DNA from: Coptis chinensis | Lineage: Eukaryota; Streptophyta; Magnoliopsida; Ranunculales; Ranunculaceae | Reading direction: 5' to 3' | Length of the DNA stretch: 64,000 nucleotides | Assembly: GCA_015680905.1 (NCBI GenBank) | Contig: CM027378.1 | Location: 3,782,001-3,846,000 of the forward strand | The notes under the pieces: model-generated | The model's database searches: none | What the model saw: only the letters and a program-made list of their open reading frames with translations | Told to the model about the DNA's origin: nothing | Shown: piece after piece, positions 33,478 to 44,036 of the stretch | How positions within the stretch are numbered: position 1 is the stretch's first letter | Layout of the letters: the number at the start of each line of letters is the position of its first letter | Program-made: the position numbers and the translations under genes

Positions 33478-34391
33478 CAAGGACAAGGTTAGGGAAATTA
33501 TAATAATTATAACAATAATAATTATAACACTAATAGAGGAATCGTGCTGGTAAATAGTAACTATCAAAATCCACCCATTAATAATCAACGTGACATAGTT
33601 CCTGTCACACAACCTATAGCTAACACTCCTCCACAACCGGATCGTTTCGACGCCTTTATGCAAACCCAACAATAGATTTTATAAGCTATCCAACTTTCCT
33701 TACAATAGTTAGCACAAGAGAAAGTACAACCCAAAGGTGTGTTTCCAGGTCAAGCGATACCTAATTCTAAAACAACAAACACAACCTTTGAGGTAAATGG
33801 TAATAATAGTAAGGATAATGAAAACGTTGGTGAGCTAAATTCCATCACCACTCTCCGTTCAGGCAGAGTGGTTGATAACAAAGTAACTATGTCTATAGTT
33901 ATCCCACCAGTAGTCCCTACACCAGATATTGAACTAGATATCGAAACAGAAAAAGCAAGGTTAACCATCTTGTTGATCCATATGCTAAATATAGAGAGAA
34001 ACCACCGTTTCCTCAGAGATTAGCTATGTTAAACAATGATACACATTTTGACGAGATTAGAGAAGTTTTTAAAAATCTAACAATAAACTTACCTTTTCTT
34101 GAAGCAATTAAAAAGTTACCTCACCATGCTAAGTTTCTCAAAGAGTTGTGCACTACTAGGCGTAAGACAAAGATTCCTAAAGACGCCTTTTTAACTGAAC
34201 AGTTTTCAACTTTAACAGAACACAATGGAATCGTTAAGTACAAGGACCCTGATCGTCCTATTGTACAATGCACCTTAGGGGATACTCACACGATCACTGC
34301 TTTATTAGACCTGGGGGCGAGTGTTAACTTACACCCTTATTATTTATATAAACAAATAGGGTTCTACAGGAAATGCAACCTACAACAATGA
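33478..34391 (+). pseudogene. gag-pro linker and aspartic protease
   Basis: Continues in the gag frame through a Gln/Asn-rich linker with several stops, each at a codon where Gln is expected. It then reads VFPGQAIPNSKTTNTTFEVN and TTLRSGRVVDNKVTM. A frameshift near 33970-34020 leads to DEIREVFKNLTINLPFLEA and the protease active site LLDLGASVN (34302-34328). A further frameshift follows near 34360. It is homologous to 19067-20185. Confidence 0.85.
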
Positions 34392-34509
34392 CGTTGCAAT
34401 TAGCTGATAGGTCTATCAAGTATCCTAAGGGTGTAGTGGAAAACGTGTTGGTTAAGGTTCAGGATTTCTACTATCTTGCGGATTTTATTATCTTCAATAC
34501 ATAAGTCGC

Positions 34510-35292
34510 ATGATCGAGAGCTTAGCTCATGATTATTTCAAAACCACATTTCCGGATGATCAGATGCACAAATTCCTTTCCTTTGGAAGTTCCAACTTCG
34601 ATGAGAACTCCCAGGAAGTTGAGGAAGATTTCCTTCGTCTATCTTGCAACTCTTCCTTGCCACCTCGCGAGTCCCACCCTGCCAACATTCCTTCACCCCT
34701 TGATACTATGACAGAAGATGAATTTTTCACTCTCTATCCCAGTGATTCTTTTGACCCACCTATTGAGGAATGTCTGGCATATCTCAAGGCTTCTAATGAT
34801 CTAGACCTGAGAGATCTAGCTGACACTCATTCATCTTCCATCACCAATTTTTCCAACCTTCCACCTTTTCAATGGAACTTGGAGTTTGTGCTTGACCCTC
34901 TTGTTTCTTCTATGCTTAATGATTTTTTAAATCCTCTTAATACAAAAATAATTTCCAAAGGAAAGGCACTTGACACCTTCATTTTCAGAATTGAGACAGT
35001 ACCCACATTCTCATTGTTTCCATTCCTTCCTTCTAAAACTTATCCATATCCAACATATCTTCCACAAGCATCTATTTTCTCACAATCATTTACTTCGACA
35101 TGCTCTCATTCAAAGATGAAGAAGACGGTGCATGCTCGGATACGTTCTAGATCTAACATACTTCGCTTTCATTTTAATAAGTTGCGTTATAGAAAATCTT
35201 GGTGCTTGATTCTGTTTGGGGGTGCATTCCATGTTATTTATTTATGGAAAGACCCACAACTCTTTAGGTTGTTGATATATGGAAAACTGTAG
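34510..35292 (+). pseudogene. Tail of the gag-pro polyprotein
   Basis: A 260-codon open frame after the protease. It is acidic and Ser/Pro-rich, with PLDTMTEDEFFTLYPSDS, PPIEECLAYLKASNDLDL and a TYPYPTYLPQASIFSQSF segment shared with the nested element's tail. It is longer than the relative's 186 codons. No RT motif follows. Function unknown. Confidence 0.65.
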
Positions 35293-35293
35293 G

Positions 35294-35294
<1 letters not shown>

Positions 35295-35370
<76 letters not shown>
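35295..35370. repeat. (TA)n microsatellite
   Basis: About 38 TA dinucleotides between the gag-pro tail and the accessory ORFs. The Ile/Tyr peptide across it is an artefact. Confidence 0.96.
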
Positions 35371-35372
<2 letters not shown>

Positions 35373-36342
35373 ACCATTTGTTAAAATCTCGAGTATCTAA
35401 CTATAAATGGCTCACTTTGTTGTTGGTGTACTTCCTTTCACTTCCATATAATGATGAGTGTACCATTTAGGTAACCGGGCCCTCCCTATGGAGTGTGTGG
35501 CTGTAAGTACCGGATCCTAAGTCCACGGTTAACATAATTCACGTATTCCACTCTTGCATGTTTTCTCAATTTTTAAGTCATGTTCCTCTATGGTGTAAAT
35601 TTTTTCGTTTTTCTTATATATTAAATCTCTTTCATAAAAAATAAAAACAGTTAAAATCACAAACATAGTAATTTAGGAGGTCTCGGGAATCTGACTTTAA
35701 AAGACCCACTTTTGAAACAAATTTTCTAAACTCTGTTGTCAAAAATTTATTTGGGGGTGGGGTGTTCGTTTTTTCCATCCTAGATTGTTCAACTTTCCAT
35801 TTGTGTTGCTTAGGCCGTTTAGTTATATTCTGATTCAGGTTGACATTATCTATGAATTTAGATTTCATTCGTTCGCAAAACTTACATTATGCACACACTT
35901 CGAGGCGTTTTCCATCTTCTTATATGTCACCCACGGTTAAAATAGAGTGTTTTATGGATCATTGGATTGGAAATTCTCTCCTGATCATTTCCATATCTCA
36001 TTTGCAAAAATCGGACCGGTAACGAAGCGACAATTTTAGTTTGAAGTTGCGCGAAAAATCGAAAAGTCAAATTGGGTTTGGGCCCAATCTCGCGCGCACG
36101 TGCGTCCATTTCCTTCAAACCAATAGTTCGCGTTTTCCATTTCCCACCGCCATTATCAAAGCTTCAAACCTAGCAACCAACATAAAAAAAAAAGAAAAAG
36201 AAAAAGAAAACCTAACTACACCCACGCCCACAATACAAGCCCACCCCAAATCTTCTCAAAACCATTCCCACCACCATCTCCACCAATTTCCACCACCAAA
36301 ACATTAAAACAATTAAAAAAATTCAAAAAAATTGGAACTGCT
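35371..36342. other. Spacer between the gag-pro tail and ORF-A
   Basis: No coding region. A purine-rich stretch (AAAGAAAAAG) and CCACC-rich stretches lie at 36180-36300, just before ORF-A, like a plant 5' leader. Confidence 0.4.
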
Positions 36343-36429
36343 GTGCCACCACCATCGTTTTTTTTAGTGAGGTTGTTCACATTGTTTCCTATACCATATA
36401 CAAACCCTCAAATCAGTTCAAAACTTCTA

Positions 36430-37545
36430 ATGGCTCAAAGACGGAGAATTTTGTCGGAACAAACGTTTACGGCCGACCGCTTCGCGCAGTTTTACGGTGA
36501 CGAGATGATTAGGAGGGATTGGAGTAGGTTGTGGTACTCGACAGAGGATTTCTATCACTCTGATTTGGTGGAACAGTTCTATAAAAAGAGAGAGTTGGAA
36601 GGGAATCGAGTTTTTGTTAAAGTGGCCGGGAGGAGGAGAGAAGTATCTACAGGGTTGTTGGCTGAGATTTTAGGCATTCCGCCTAGACGCCATCTCGATG
36701 CCACATTACATGAATCCCAATTTACTGGGATCGAGCCTTTGATGAACGCGATGGTTTTGGAAGTGAACTATAATGCGAGCTTGCATTATATTCGCCAGTC
36801 GTCTCTGCGAACCAACTAGTTGGATGTAGCTCAGTGGATTGGTAGGAATGTCATCGGGAAGGAGAAGGTCAGTGACATCAGTCTGAACTGCCTTCATGTT
36901 CTATGGATACTCCAGGAGCAGAAGTATGAATTCTGTATCCTTGAGTTTTTTATTACTATGATTAGAGGAGTCGGGAAAAGTATTGCACCTCTCCCTGTTT
37001 TGATAACGAAGATGATGATGACCTTGAAAGTGACTCCGACGTCTGATAAGATTTGGCTAAAAGAGCACAGAAATCCTACTATTTATACGGAGTGTATCCA
37101 AAATACGTGGAGGTTGCCTGAAGAGAGGGTAGTTGAAGAGGATGAGTCGGAGGATGAGGAGGACACGGCATGTCTTGATGCCGATGCCTTGGAGAGGTGT
37201 ACGTCTGATGCAGAACGCATGTCGGTGTTTCATCATGGCATGCATTCTCTCAATACTATTTGCGAAGATTTCCGGACTCGGCAGGCTACCATGCATCATA
37301 ACTTCGAGACTCGAGAGCGTTGGGAACAGATGAAAACAGAGATGGATGCACATCACAAGTTCTGAGAAGATATGCTTGAACGCTTCCCACCCTAGGGTGG
37401 TTCTTCTTCTGAGGAGGCGTCTGTGAGGCACGAGCGTCGTCGCCGCAGGACGGATGGCTCGGGGCCATTGGGAGCTCAGCAGTCATCTCCTTCCCATGTG
37501 CCATCAACTACCAGCAGCGTGTTCTTTATGGATATTATGAGTTGA
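36430..37545 (+). pseudogene. Accessory ORF-A, 'putative plant transposon protein'-like
   Basis: A single reading frame with three in-frame stops and no frameshift. TAG at 36817-36819, TGA at 37363-37365 and TAG near 37393 interrupt it. It starts AQRRRILSEQTFTADRFAQF (upstream ATG at 36343 possible). It contains YSTEDFYHSDLVEQFYKKRE, FVKVAGRRREVSTGLLAEI and LGIPPRR, then an acidic DESEDEEDTACLDADA patch and a helix with HHGMHSLNTICEDF. It ends VFFMDIMS. The [LV]-x-x-FY...LGIP layout fits the 'putative plant transposon protein' domain I remember from Athila-like elements. Function unknown. ORF-B in this element is a diverged relative. Confidence 0.65.
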
Positions 37546-38084
37546 TGTTTTTTTTTGTTTTATCTATTTTTATTAGTTCGGATGTTAAGTTATTTTGAAT
37601 TCCGTAGTTAAATTTGAATTTGGTAGTTAATTGTATTTGAATTTGAATTTGAATATAATTTGGTTCGTTTCAAATTGTGCTTTGATTTTTAGTCTAGCAT
37701 GATTTTTATATGATCCAAAATTTATTATATAATTTAGCGATGATTGTTAGGAATGTTGCCGATATGGGCATGGCTATGAGTAGATATTGTAGTAGGATGA
37801 AATCTCAATGAGTTAGGCAGTTACTATCCTAAATTCAACCTAAAAGATATTGGATTTGTTTTGGAATAGAGAATATGGGTTGTTTTCGTTTCCGGTTTCG
37901 GAAATATTTTGTTTCCGGCAATTGCCTTAAAACTTTTTGGCAACTTGCCGATTCGTTTTGGAAGCTCACAACTTATATAAACTTCCTTCATTCTACACTC
38001 ACAACCCACGCTACATCCCACATTCATCTCTCACCTTTCACTCCCACGTTTTCCTTCTTTTTCCTTCTCACTTCCTCATTTCAG
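37546..38084. other. Spacer between ORF-A and ORF-B
   Basis: AT-rich at first. From about 37900 a TATA motif and a C/T-rich leader-like stretch follow. No coding region recognised. Confidence 0.4.
37974..37980 (+). promoter_or_regulatory. TATA motif ahead of ORF-B
   Basis: CACAACTTATATAAACTTCC precedes a C/T-rich stretch with ACATCCCACATTCATCTCTC, a typical plant TATA-plus-leader arrangement inside the element. No start site is known, so an internal promoter is only an inference. Confidence 0.4.
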
Positions 38085-38330
38085 CACCTGCGCCCCAGTG
38101 GAGCGCCACCTGCGCCCTAGGCAATGTCAGTCAAATTTTACCATGAGTGCGACCCGTGCCCATCCCAAGCAAAAAGTGAGCGCGCCCTGCGCCTAAGTGC
38201 CTAGAACTCAAAATTCACCTGAGCGCGACTCGCGCCCATCCCAGGCAAAAAGTGAGCACGCCCTGCGCCTAAGTGCCTGGAACTCGAAATTCACCAAGGC
38301 GCATCCCACGCCCTACCCAGGCATAGGTTG
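38085..38330 (+). repeat. GC-rich tandem repeats ahead of ORF-B
   Basis: About three imperfect units of roughly 76 bp: GAGCGCGACTCGCGCCCATC, a CCAGGCAAAAAGTGAGC joint, GCGCCCTGCGCCTAAGTGCC, then TGGAACTCGAAATTCACC. The core matches the leader ahead of gag in this element and in its nested relative. Confidence 0.85.
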
Positions 38331-39296
38331 AGTGCACCCATACGACCCCGTGCAACGAAAAATTCGATTTTTGTGGGTTGTTCCATGATCGTTCCAGCTG
38401 TTCTAGAGAGTAGTTTTGTGATGACATCACCTATAATCATACTGGAGCAGTCTGTCGAACACTTGTTGGGAAGCGAGACTTATGGACATTGGTTCCGCGA
38501 TAGGATCTTGCAGTTAGGGTGGAGGCATCTACTGGTAAGTGAAGACGACTTGTATTCATCATAGCTTACTGAATTTTTTTACAATAATGTTAGTTTCTAT
38601 TGTAACCAGGATGGAGATCAAGAATTCTCCGTCATGGTTGATGACACGCCACTAGAATTCAATAAGTATGTGGTAGCGTTAGTTTTGGGAATACCAATAC
38701 CTTACCCTATTCACACGTGGGGATATATGACCGATAATGCATACCTCTATGACTATACATATTTCCATGAGTATTATGGGGGAGGGGTGTTTTGTATAAT
38801 GGACCAAGGGCGTTATAACATAGCCCTTGGTAGTCGGTCCCTCAATGTAAGCACCACCATGTTATTCATACTGATGAATATTTTAGGGGATTGGCAGTTT
38901 ACCTCTGTAAATTGTACCGATGGTGATGTTTTCCTTGCTTTAGCTGAGGGACGTCGCCGATATGACATTCCCTGAGTATTAGTGGCTAGTTTTAAGAGAG
39001 CCCAAAGCATGAGACATAAGTATCTTCTTATGCCTGATTTGGTTTGCCGCATCATGCTCAGTTGTCTACCTGAATTCTGTACCCGGTTCACGGATTGGAA
39101 AAGGGTTGAAGTCATGAGACCCACCAATTGGCCGGGATGGCAGGTGCAACCTCATTTGGTTGCTCTTTACACCCAATTAGACATAGTAACACTCGACAGG
39201 TTAGCACAAGTTGATGACACACGACGACGTGCTTGGCAAGTTATCATGGCATGGCAGGATGCGAAGGAACCTCATCTCTTTGGAGAGGAAGGATGA
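38328..39296 (+). pseudogene. Accessory ORF-B, diverged relative of ORF-A
   Basis: One frame of 323 codons with only two internal stops (38562-38564 and 38973-38975). Motifs in order: EQSVEHLLGSETYGHWF, QLGWRHLLVSEDDLY, a stop, LTEFFYNNVSFY, VMVDDTPLEFNKYVVALVLG, IPIPYP, YDYTYFHEYYGG, MLFILMNILGDWQF, KYLLMPDLVCRIML and RRRAWQVIMAWQD. The part W-x-x-L...D-x-Y...L-x-x-FY...V-x-V...LGIP lines up with ORF-A, so the two probably arose by duplication or serve paired roles. No catalytic motif is visible. Confidence 0.6.
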
Positions 39297-41098
39297 GGGG
39301 GATGACGCTTAAACGCAGGAGAGTTAAGGTAAGTTTTAGTTTCAGTTAGTGTCTGCTTATGTCCGAAGCAATTTAATTTTTATTAACCCCATAACGGGTG
39401 GAACTCCTATAGAGTTGCGTCAGTTTTTATTTTATACATTAGTATGTTAACCTTGTTTTGCAGATGTCCCAGAATTTCATGCGTTTCCATGGTATTTCTC
39501 TACCCTATTTATTTAAATACTTTGAGGACAAAGCTTGCTTTTTGTTTGGGGGGGGGGGGGGGGCATAGAAACACGTGTAATTAAGGCATCTATTAGGATA
39601 TAGATATGTATAATATGCACTTGTTTTCTAGTAAAAATTCAAAAATTTCAAACGCGTAAAATAAAAAGTTATGTTATACACTTAGGAATATTGGTATTGT
39701 TTTCTTTCTCGATGCTCTGAATAATCTAGAAGTCTCATGTAGCTTTTGTATTAGAATAATTTTTAGAAACTTAGGTTAATATGTAGGTAATAATCTTTGC
39801 ATCTATCCATAAGTATATTACATGAGTATCTATGATTGTTTGGCAGTAAATTTATGAAATCTAGGTTAGAATACTTATTCTACAAATCCTGTGAGAATAT
39901 AGCCTAAAGCCTTATATGAGTGAAACATTTGAAAAATGACAAAAGAGATAAGTAAAATCCGGATAGAGAAATCATACGTCCACTTGCTTGATCACTATAC
40001 CATATCCTAAGCGAGAATTTAGGCCCTCTTTGGATTGATATAGCAAGAAATTCAAACCTATTAATTATTTTCCGCTAGTCGCCCCTCTGAGCCTTTCTTT
40101 AGCCTTTCATAAACCGCAAATCCTTTACCCTGTAACAAAAACAAAAACAAAAATAAATAAAATAATCAGCCTTCCCATTCTTTGAATGAGTCTGAGAATA
40201 TAGATGAAGAATAGAAAAGAGAAGACTTTTGAAATCAAGAATTTGTTAGTCGCTTCAGATAAGAAAAGAAAGTTTCCATCCAAATAAATAAATAAAAGAA
40301 AATAAGAGTTAGAACTTCAAAAATAGAATCAAAGGAGTCAAAAGCCAAATAAAAGAAAAAAAAAATATGACTAAGGATAGAAACAAAGTGTAGAAACAAA
40401 AGTAAAGAACAAGATTTTCTTTAGTTACATAATATGAAGACTCTATTATCTCAGACTTGTCCTTTTTGAATATCCATTTCCTTCCTTCTTAAACCATCTC
40501 CTAATCCCCGCAACACCTAATAAAGACCTCTAGCTCAATTAGGAATAGGTTAGTGTGATAGTAAGTGACAGATGTGTTTAATTGACTCCGACTTCCTTGT
40601 GTGTCATTGAGATTGTAAGGTAAAGTGTGCCCACTACACACTGGAGTAGCAAAACTTAAGCGGAAAAATCAGAGTGGTTTTTGTCTTGACATTTATGTGA
40701 GGACCTACTTAAGGACGCTATTCCGAGTTTTCATAAACAGACCTGCTAGTGCATTTCATAGTATTACTCATTGTATATATGTTTATTCGTAGATGATTGA
40801 TTATTATGCATATATTAGCTTAGGTTTCGACTTGATTATTCTTTATTCATTGCTAGTGAGATATATAGATAATTGGGAGCATAAATAAAGAAACAACAGT
40901 TTTATTTCTTCGTCGTTGTAGTATAGATGAAGTTTGTGAGTACTTTCACTAGAAAACTCTCACGAGGCTATAACTCGTCCACTAGATAATTCCTAGTGGT
41001 TTAAGGCCTTGTTGTATATGGTCAATGCAACCGCACTCAGCGAAACGAGATTAGTGAGAACTCCATTTTTGGTCACTTATGCTAATTTATCATATTTG
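39297..41098 (+). other. Long non-coding 3' region of the large gag-pro element
   Basis: No ORF. It shares blocks with 16401-17900 of the nested relative. A 16-base G run lies near its start and the terminal polypurine tract follows its end. Confidence 0.6.
39525..39563 (+). promoter_or_regulatory. Internal polypurine-tract-like motif with G16
   Basis: CTTTGAGGACAAAGCTTGC, a T-rich joint, then TTTG and 16 consecutive G. This parallels the terminal tract at 41099-41133 and the internal motif of the nested relative at 17868-17912. It could be a second plus-strand primer or the fossil 3' end of an ancestral element. Confidence 0.5.
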
Positions 41099-41133
41099 CT
41101 TGAGAACAAGCAAAATGCTGTTTGGGGGTGGTT
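41099..41133 (+). promoter_or_regulatory. Polypurine tract of the large gag-pro element
   Basis: CTTGAGAACAAGCAAAATGC, then TGTTTGGGGGTGGTT directly before the LTR start TGATAAG, as in Athila-type elements. Confidence 0.8.
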
Positions 41134-42616
41134 TGATAAGAGCCCAAAACTATAGTTTTAACCCTTTAACAATAATACCTTAAGACCAATTATGCGAGTA
41201 ATAAATAAGAGTTAATGCCGATTACGTGTTTTTATGTATTTCAGGCAATAGAGTCAATTATGTGCAGAAATATGTCACTTTGGCGAGATAAAGGAGCAAG
41301 GGTTGGTTGCTAAGGAGTTTTGTGATTAAAGGCCAAGATTCAAGGAGAAAAAGCCCGGTCAAAGCTGAAAAGTCAAAGTCAATGCGGGCAGAAACAGCGC
41401 ACAAAAGTCAGTAGAACTTCCGAATACCGTATCTTTGGACTCAGACCTTGGAATTGGGCGTACCTTATGTCAAAACGACCGGCTCCGAAAGCGATTTCCA
41501 ATGGTCCAAGCCTTGACCCAATCAGAGAAGCAAAAGTGGACAAAAAGTCTGCTGAAGTCAAATCCGGCTGGAAAGGGGTCTGTGGATTGAAGAAATTGGG
41601 CTTTGGGCTCGATTTTCCAGCCCAAAACATGACTCCTCAGCCCATGCACGAAAATGTAGATCTGGTCTCCTCCATTTCAATAGACAAGACTTAACTCTTA
41701 AGAAATAATTAGTTTAGATAGCAATTAGCCATTAGAGCATAATTCTAGATCTAGTTTTAACATTCTATTAATTAGTTTTCTATTACTTTGTTTTAATTTA
41801 GATTATTGAATTATTGTTAATTCATTATTAGATTAATAAAAATAGTAGTTTTTCATAATTTCGGTTTTGATTTATTAAAGTACTTAGCTCTAAATTAAAT
41901 TACTTAGTTGTTAATCAATTCATAGCTATTAGTTTAGTTTTGAATTATTGATTAGAATCTTTATATTATTAAAGTTAGAATCTTTATATTATGTCTTGTT
42001 CAATTTTGATTGGAAATGATAGCATAATGATTCTAGGCTAAACCTCCATTAGAGGGGGTTGAAGAAGCCTTGATGAAGCCTTATCTTTGTTAACTTAGAA
42101 ATCGTCGTGATAATCTATTCAATTTTAGAAAGTAATTAGTTCACCATGAGAATGAGTTTGGTTGCTTCACATGCTAGTTATTAATTGGTAGAGATTGCCA
42201 TGTATAATTAGGAATTAGAAATACCATTTTGAAATGTGGAAAGCATTGAAATTTGGATCACGACGAATCTTTGTTAGTTGATTAAGTCGAGTTAAGGTAG
42301 AATCAATCCCCCCTAATTCCTTATCATATAGTAAATTTAGAAATTCTGTAGTTTGAATTAGCGTATCTTATTATTTGAATTCACATCGTAGTATAATTTC
42401 CCACCATTACTCTCACTAACTTTGGATAGATCGATAGTCGTAGAAAACATTGAATGCTAAAGAACTAGGAGTGAAACGAATTTTTTACTCCAATTATATT
42501 TCGATAGATTCGAGAGTAGAAATCTTTGATAACACACATGAAATTAGTTTTAGTTTTACTTGCGTTTGAATTTTATCATTTATTTGTGAGTAAATTATAT
42601 CATTTTACGTTTATCA
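41134..42616 (+). repeat. 3' LTR of the large gag-pro element
   Basis: Partner of 30237-31720. It ends TTTATCA and abuts target duplication TAGCG. Confidence 0.94.
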
Positions 42617-42890
42617 TAGCGCCTGTTCATCATTAATAAAAACTGAAGGTTCATATTTTCCCGCTAGTAAAATGTTCATCTCTCTCCAATTACCTAACCG
42701 TTTGCAAATACGAAACTCAGGAAGACAAATACCCCTTCAAACGATTAAAAGGCAGTAGTTGAGCATGTGCAATTTTAAGCTCCATTCTATCACCTTGACC
42801 ACATGGCTTAAAGGCTAATGCTTTGATATACTCGATAAATTTATCAAGCTCGAAAGATGTCGCATGGGAGTTGCCTAGACCAAACCGTGT
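42617..42890 (-). pseudogene. Unidentified host coding fragment, upstream half (split by a retroelement)
   Basis: Reading minus-wise, one frame gives FGLGNSHATSFELDKFIEYI, then ALAFKPCGQGDRMELKIAHA, then QLLPFNRLKG. A frameshift near 42730 gives CLPEFRICKRLGNWREMN and AGKYEPSVFINDEQAL, ending exactly at the target duplication. The same frame resumes at 30231 for about 30 codons. The composition is that of a real protein, but I do not recognise the family. The frameshift and later stops suggest a decayed gene. Confidence 0.5.
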
Positions 42891-43386
42891 CCTTGCATCT
42901 TCCTACGTCTGATCTTAGCTATTAGTAGGCTTCGTTTGACTATGTTCCACTACCACCATAATATCTTAAAGGCTTGAGATCCTGAATAGGAAAGTACTTC
43001 AGAACTATTGTGAATGAATGAATGAAAACACAATCTAAGTTCCATTGCACCCAGGATAAGTGGATGCCCATGTGGAAATGTTTAAGAACCTTAATGAAAT
43101 GTGTTATGTGGAAAAATCATAATGGAATACTGAATTAGCATACAAAAGGTATTTAGTCATAGATGCAAAGAAAGCAAGATCCAAAACACAAAAATACATA
43201 TTCATATTTTTAAAAGGGGTACATACATGAACCACTTGAAGGTAAAACTCATTTACCTATAGTATTTAAAATATGTTCATGGTACTTATTTAAGATTCCT
43301 AGTCCCTCAAAAGAATATACATATAACCCAAAATTGAATTTCTATTCCAAGTAAAAAGCACATAGATGGATGGATGTACTAACTGT
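42891..43386. other. Host DNA flanking the MULE, nothing recognised
   Basis: Possibly intron or 5' flank of the split gene. No further coding stretch identified. Confidence 0.4.
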
Positions 43387-43395
43387 TTTAAATAT

Positions 43396-43590
43396 GGGTC
43401 TTTTGCATTTTGGTCCTACTATTAATTGCGAATTTAGGGTTTGGTCCACAATTAATCGTTTATTGCAGTTTGGTCCCAAATTGCCGTTAAAGTGTGTTAA
43501 CCGTGAGTTGACCGAACGGTCCACGTCTATTCCATCCATATATTTTCTAAAATGCCTATAATACCCTGCACATGTCGTACACGTGACTTA
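43396..43590 (+). repeat. Left TIR of the outer MULE
   Basis: Inverted match of 47510-47697. Short blocks (GTTTGGTCC, ACAATTAATCG) recur in the right subterminal region. Confidence 0.85.
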
Positions 43591-44036
43591 TTTGAGGACC
43601 AAACTGCAAATATTGTTATTAAAAGTGGGACAAAATTACAAATATTGCTATTAAAAGTGGGACCAATTACTAAAAACTACACATGACATCATCTCATTCA
43701 TTCAATCCAACGGTTTTAGACAATTAACATTTTTTTTTCTTGAATACCACTCCACCACCACCTCCACCCTCCATAACAATCTGAATCGCCACCACCACCA
43801 CTATCTAACAACAATGTCTGTCATTAACACAATCAACTACTAATCAACTACTCATTTTTTTTTAATTTATTTCAAGTTAAGATAAGAGTTGTTAAAAATT
43901 TTGTCTCATTTATTAAGGAGTTTAAGTTGAAATTTCAAATACCCAATCTTTTTTTTTTTATTTTATTATTTTTTATTTTTTTAATTCAAAATTAATTTTT
44001 GTAGTCTTATAGTATTTTAAGTTCAATAGGACAAAT

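Larger units (their letters stand above)
30237..42616 (+). mobile_element. Large pol-less Athila-like element with two accessory ORFs (12.4 kb)
   Basis: LTRs of 1484 and 1483 bp start TGATAAGAGCCC and end ACGTTTATCA. The perfect target duplication TAGCG flanks the element at 30232-30236 and 42617-42621. Order: LTR, PBS, gag, protease, protease tail, TA repeat, ORF-A, GC-rich spacer with a TATA motif, ORF-B, internal purine tract, non-coding 3' region, polypurine tract, LTR. Nothing like RT, RNase H or integrase occurs in the 9.4 kb interior, so mobilisation must have been in trans. The element split an exon-like host reading frame. Genes carry several stops, many of C-to-T type. Confidence 0.93.

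Noticed and set aside
35371-41098. Hidden RT or integrase in the large gag-pro element
   Set aside because: I looked for YxDD, DNG-F, HHCC and LGPNWEGPY-type motifs in all frames of the listed translations and found none.
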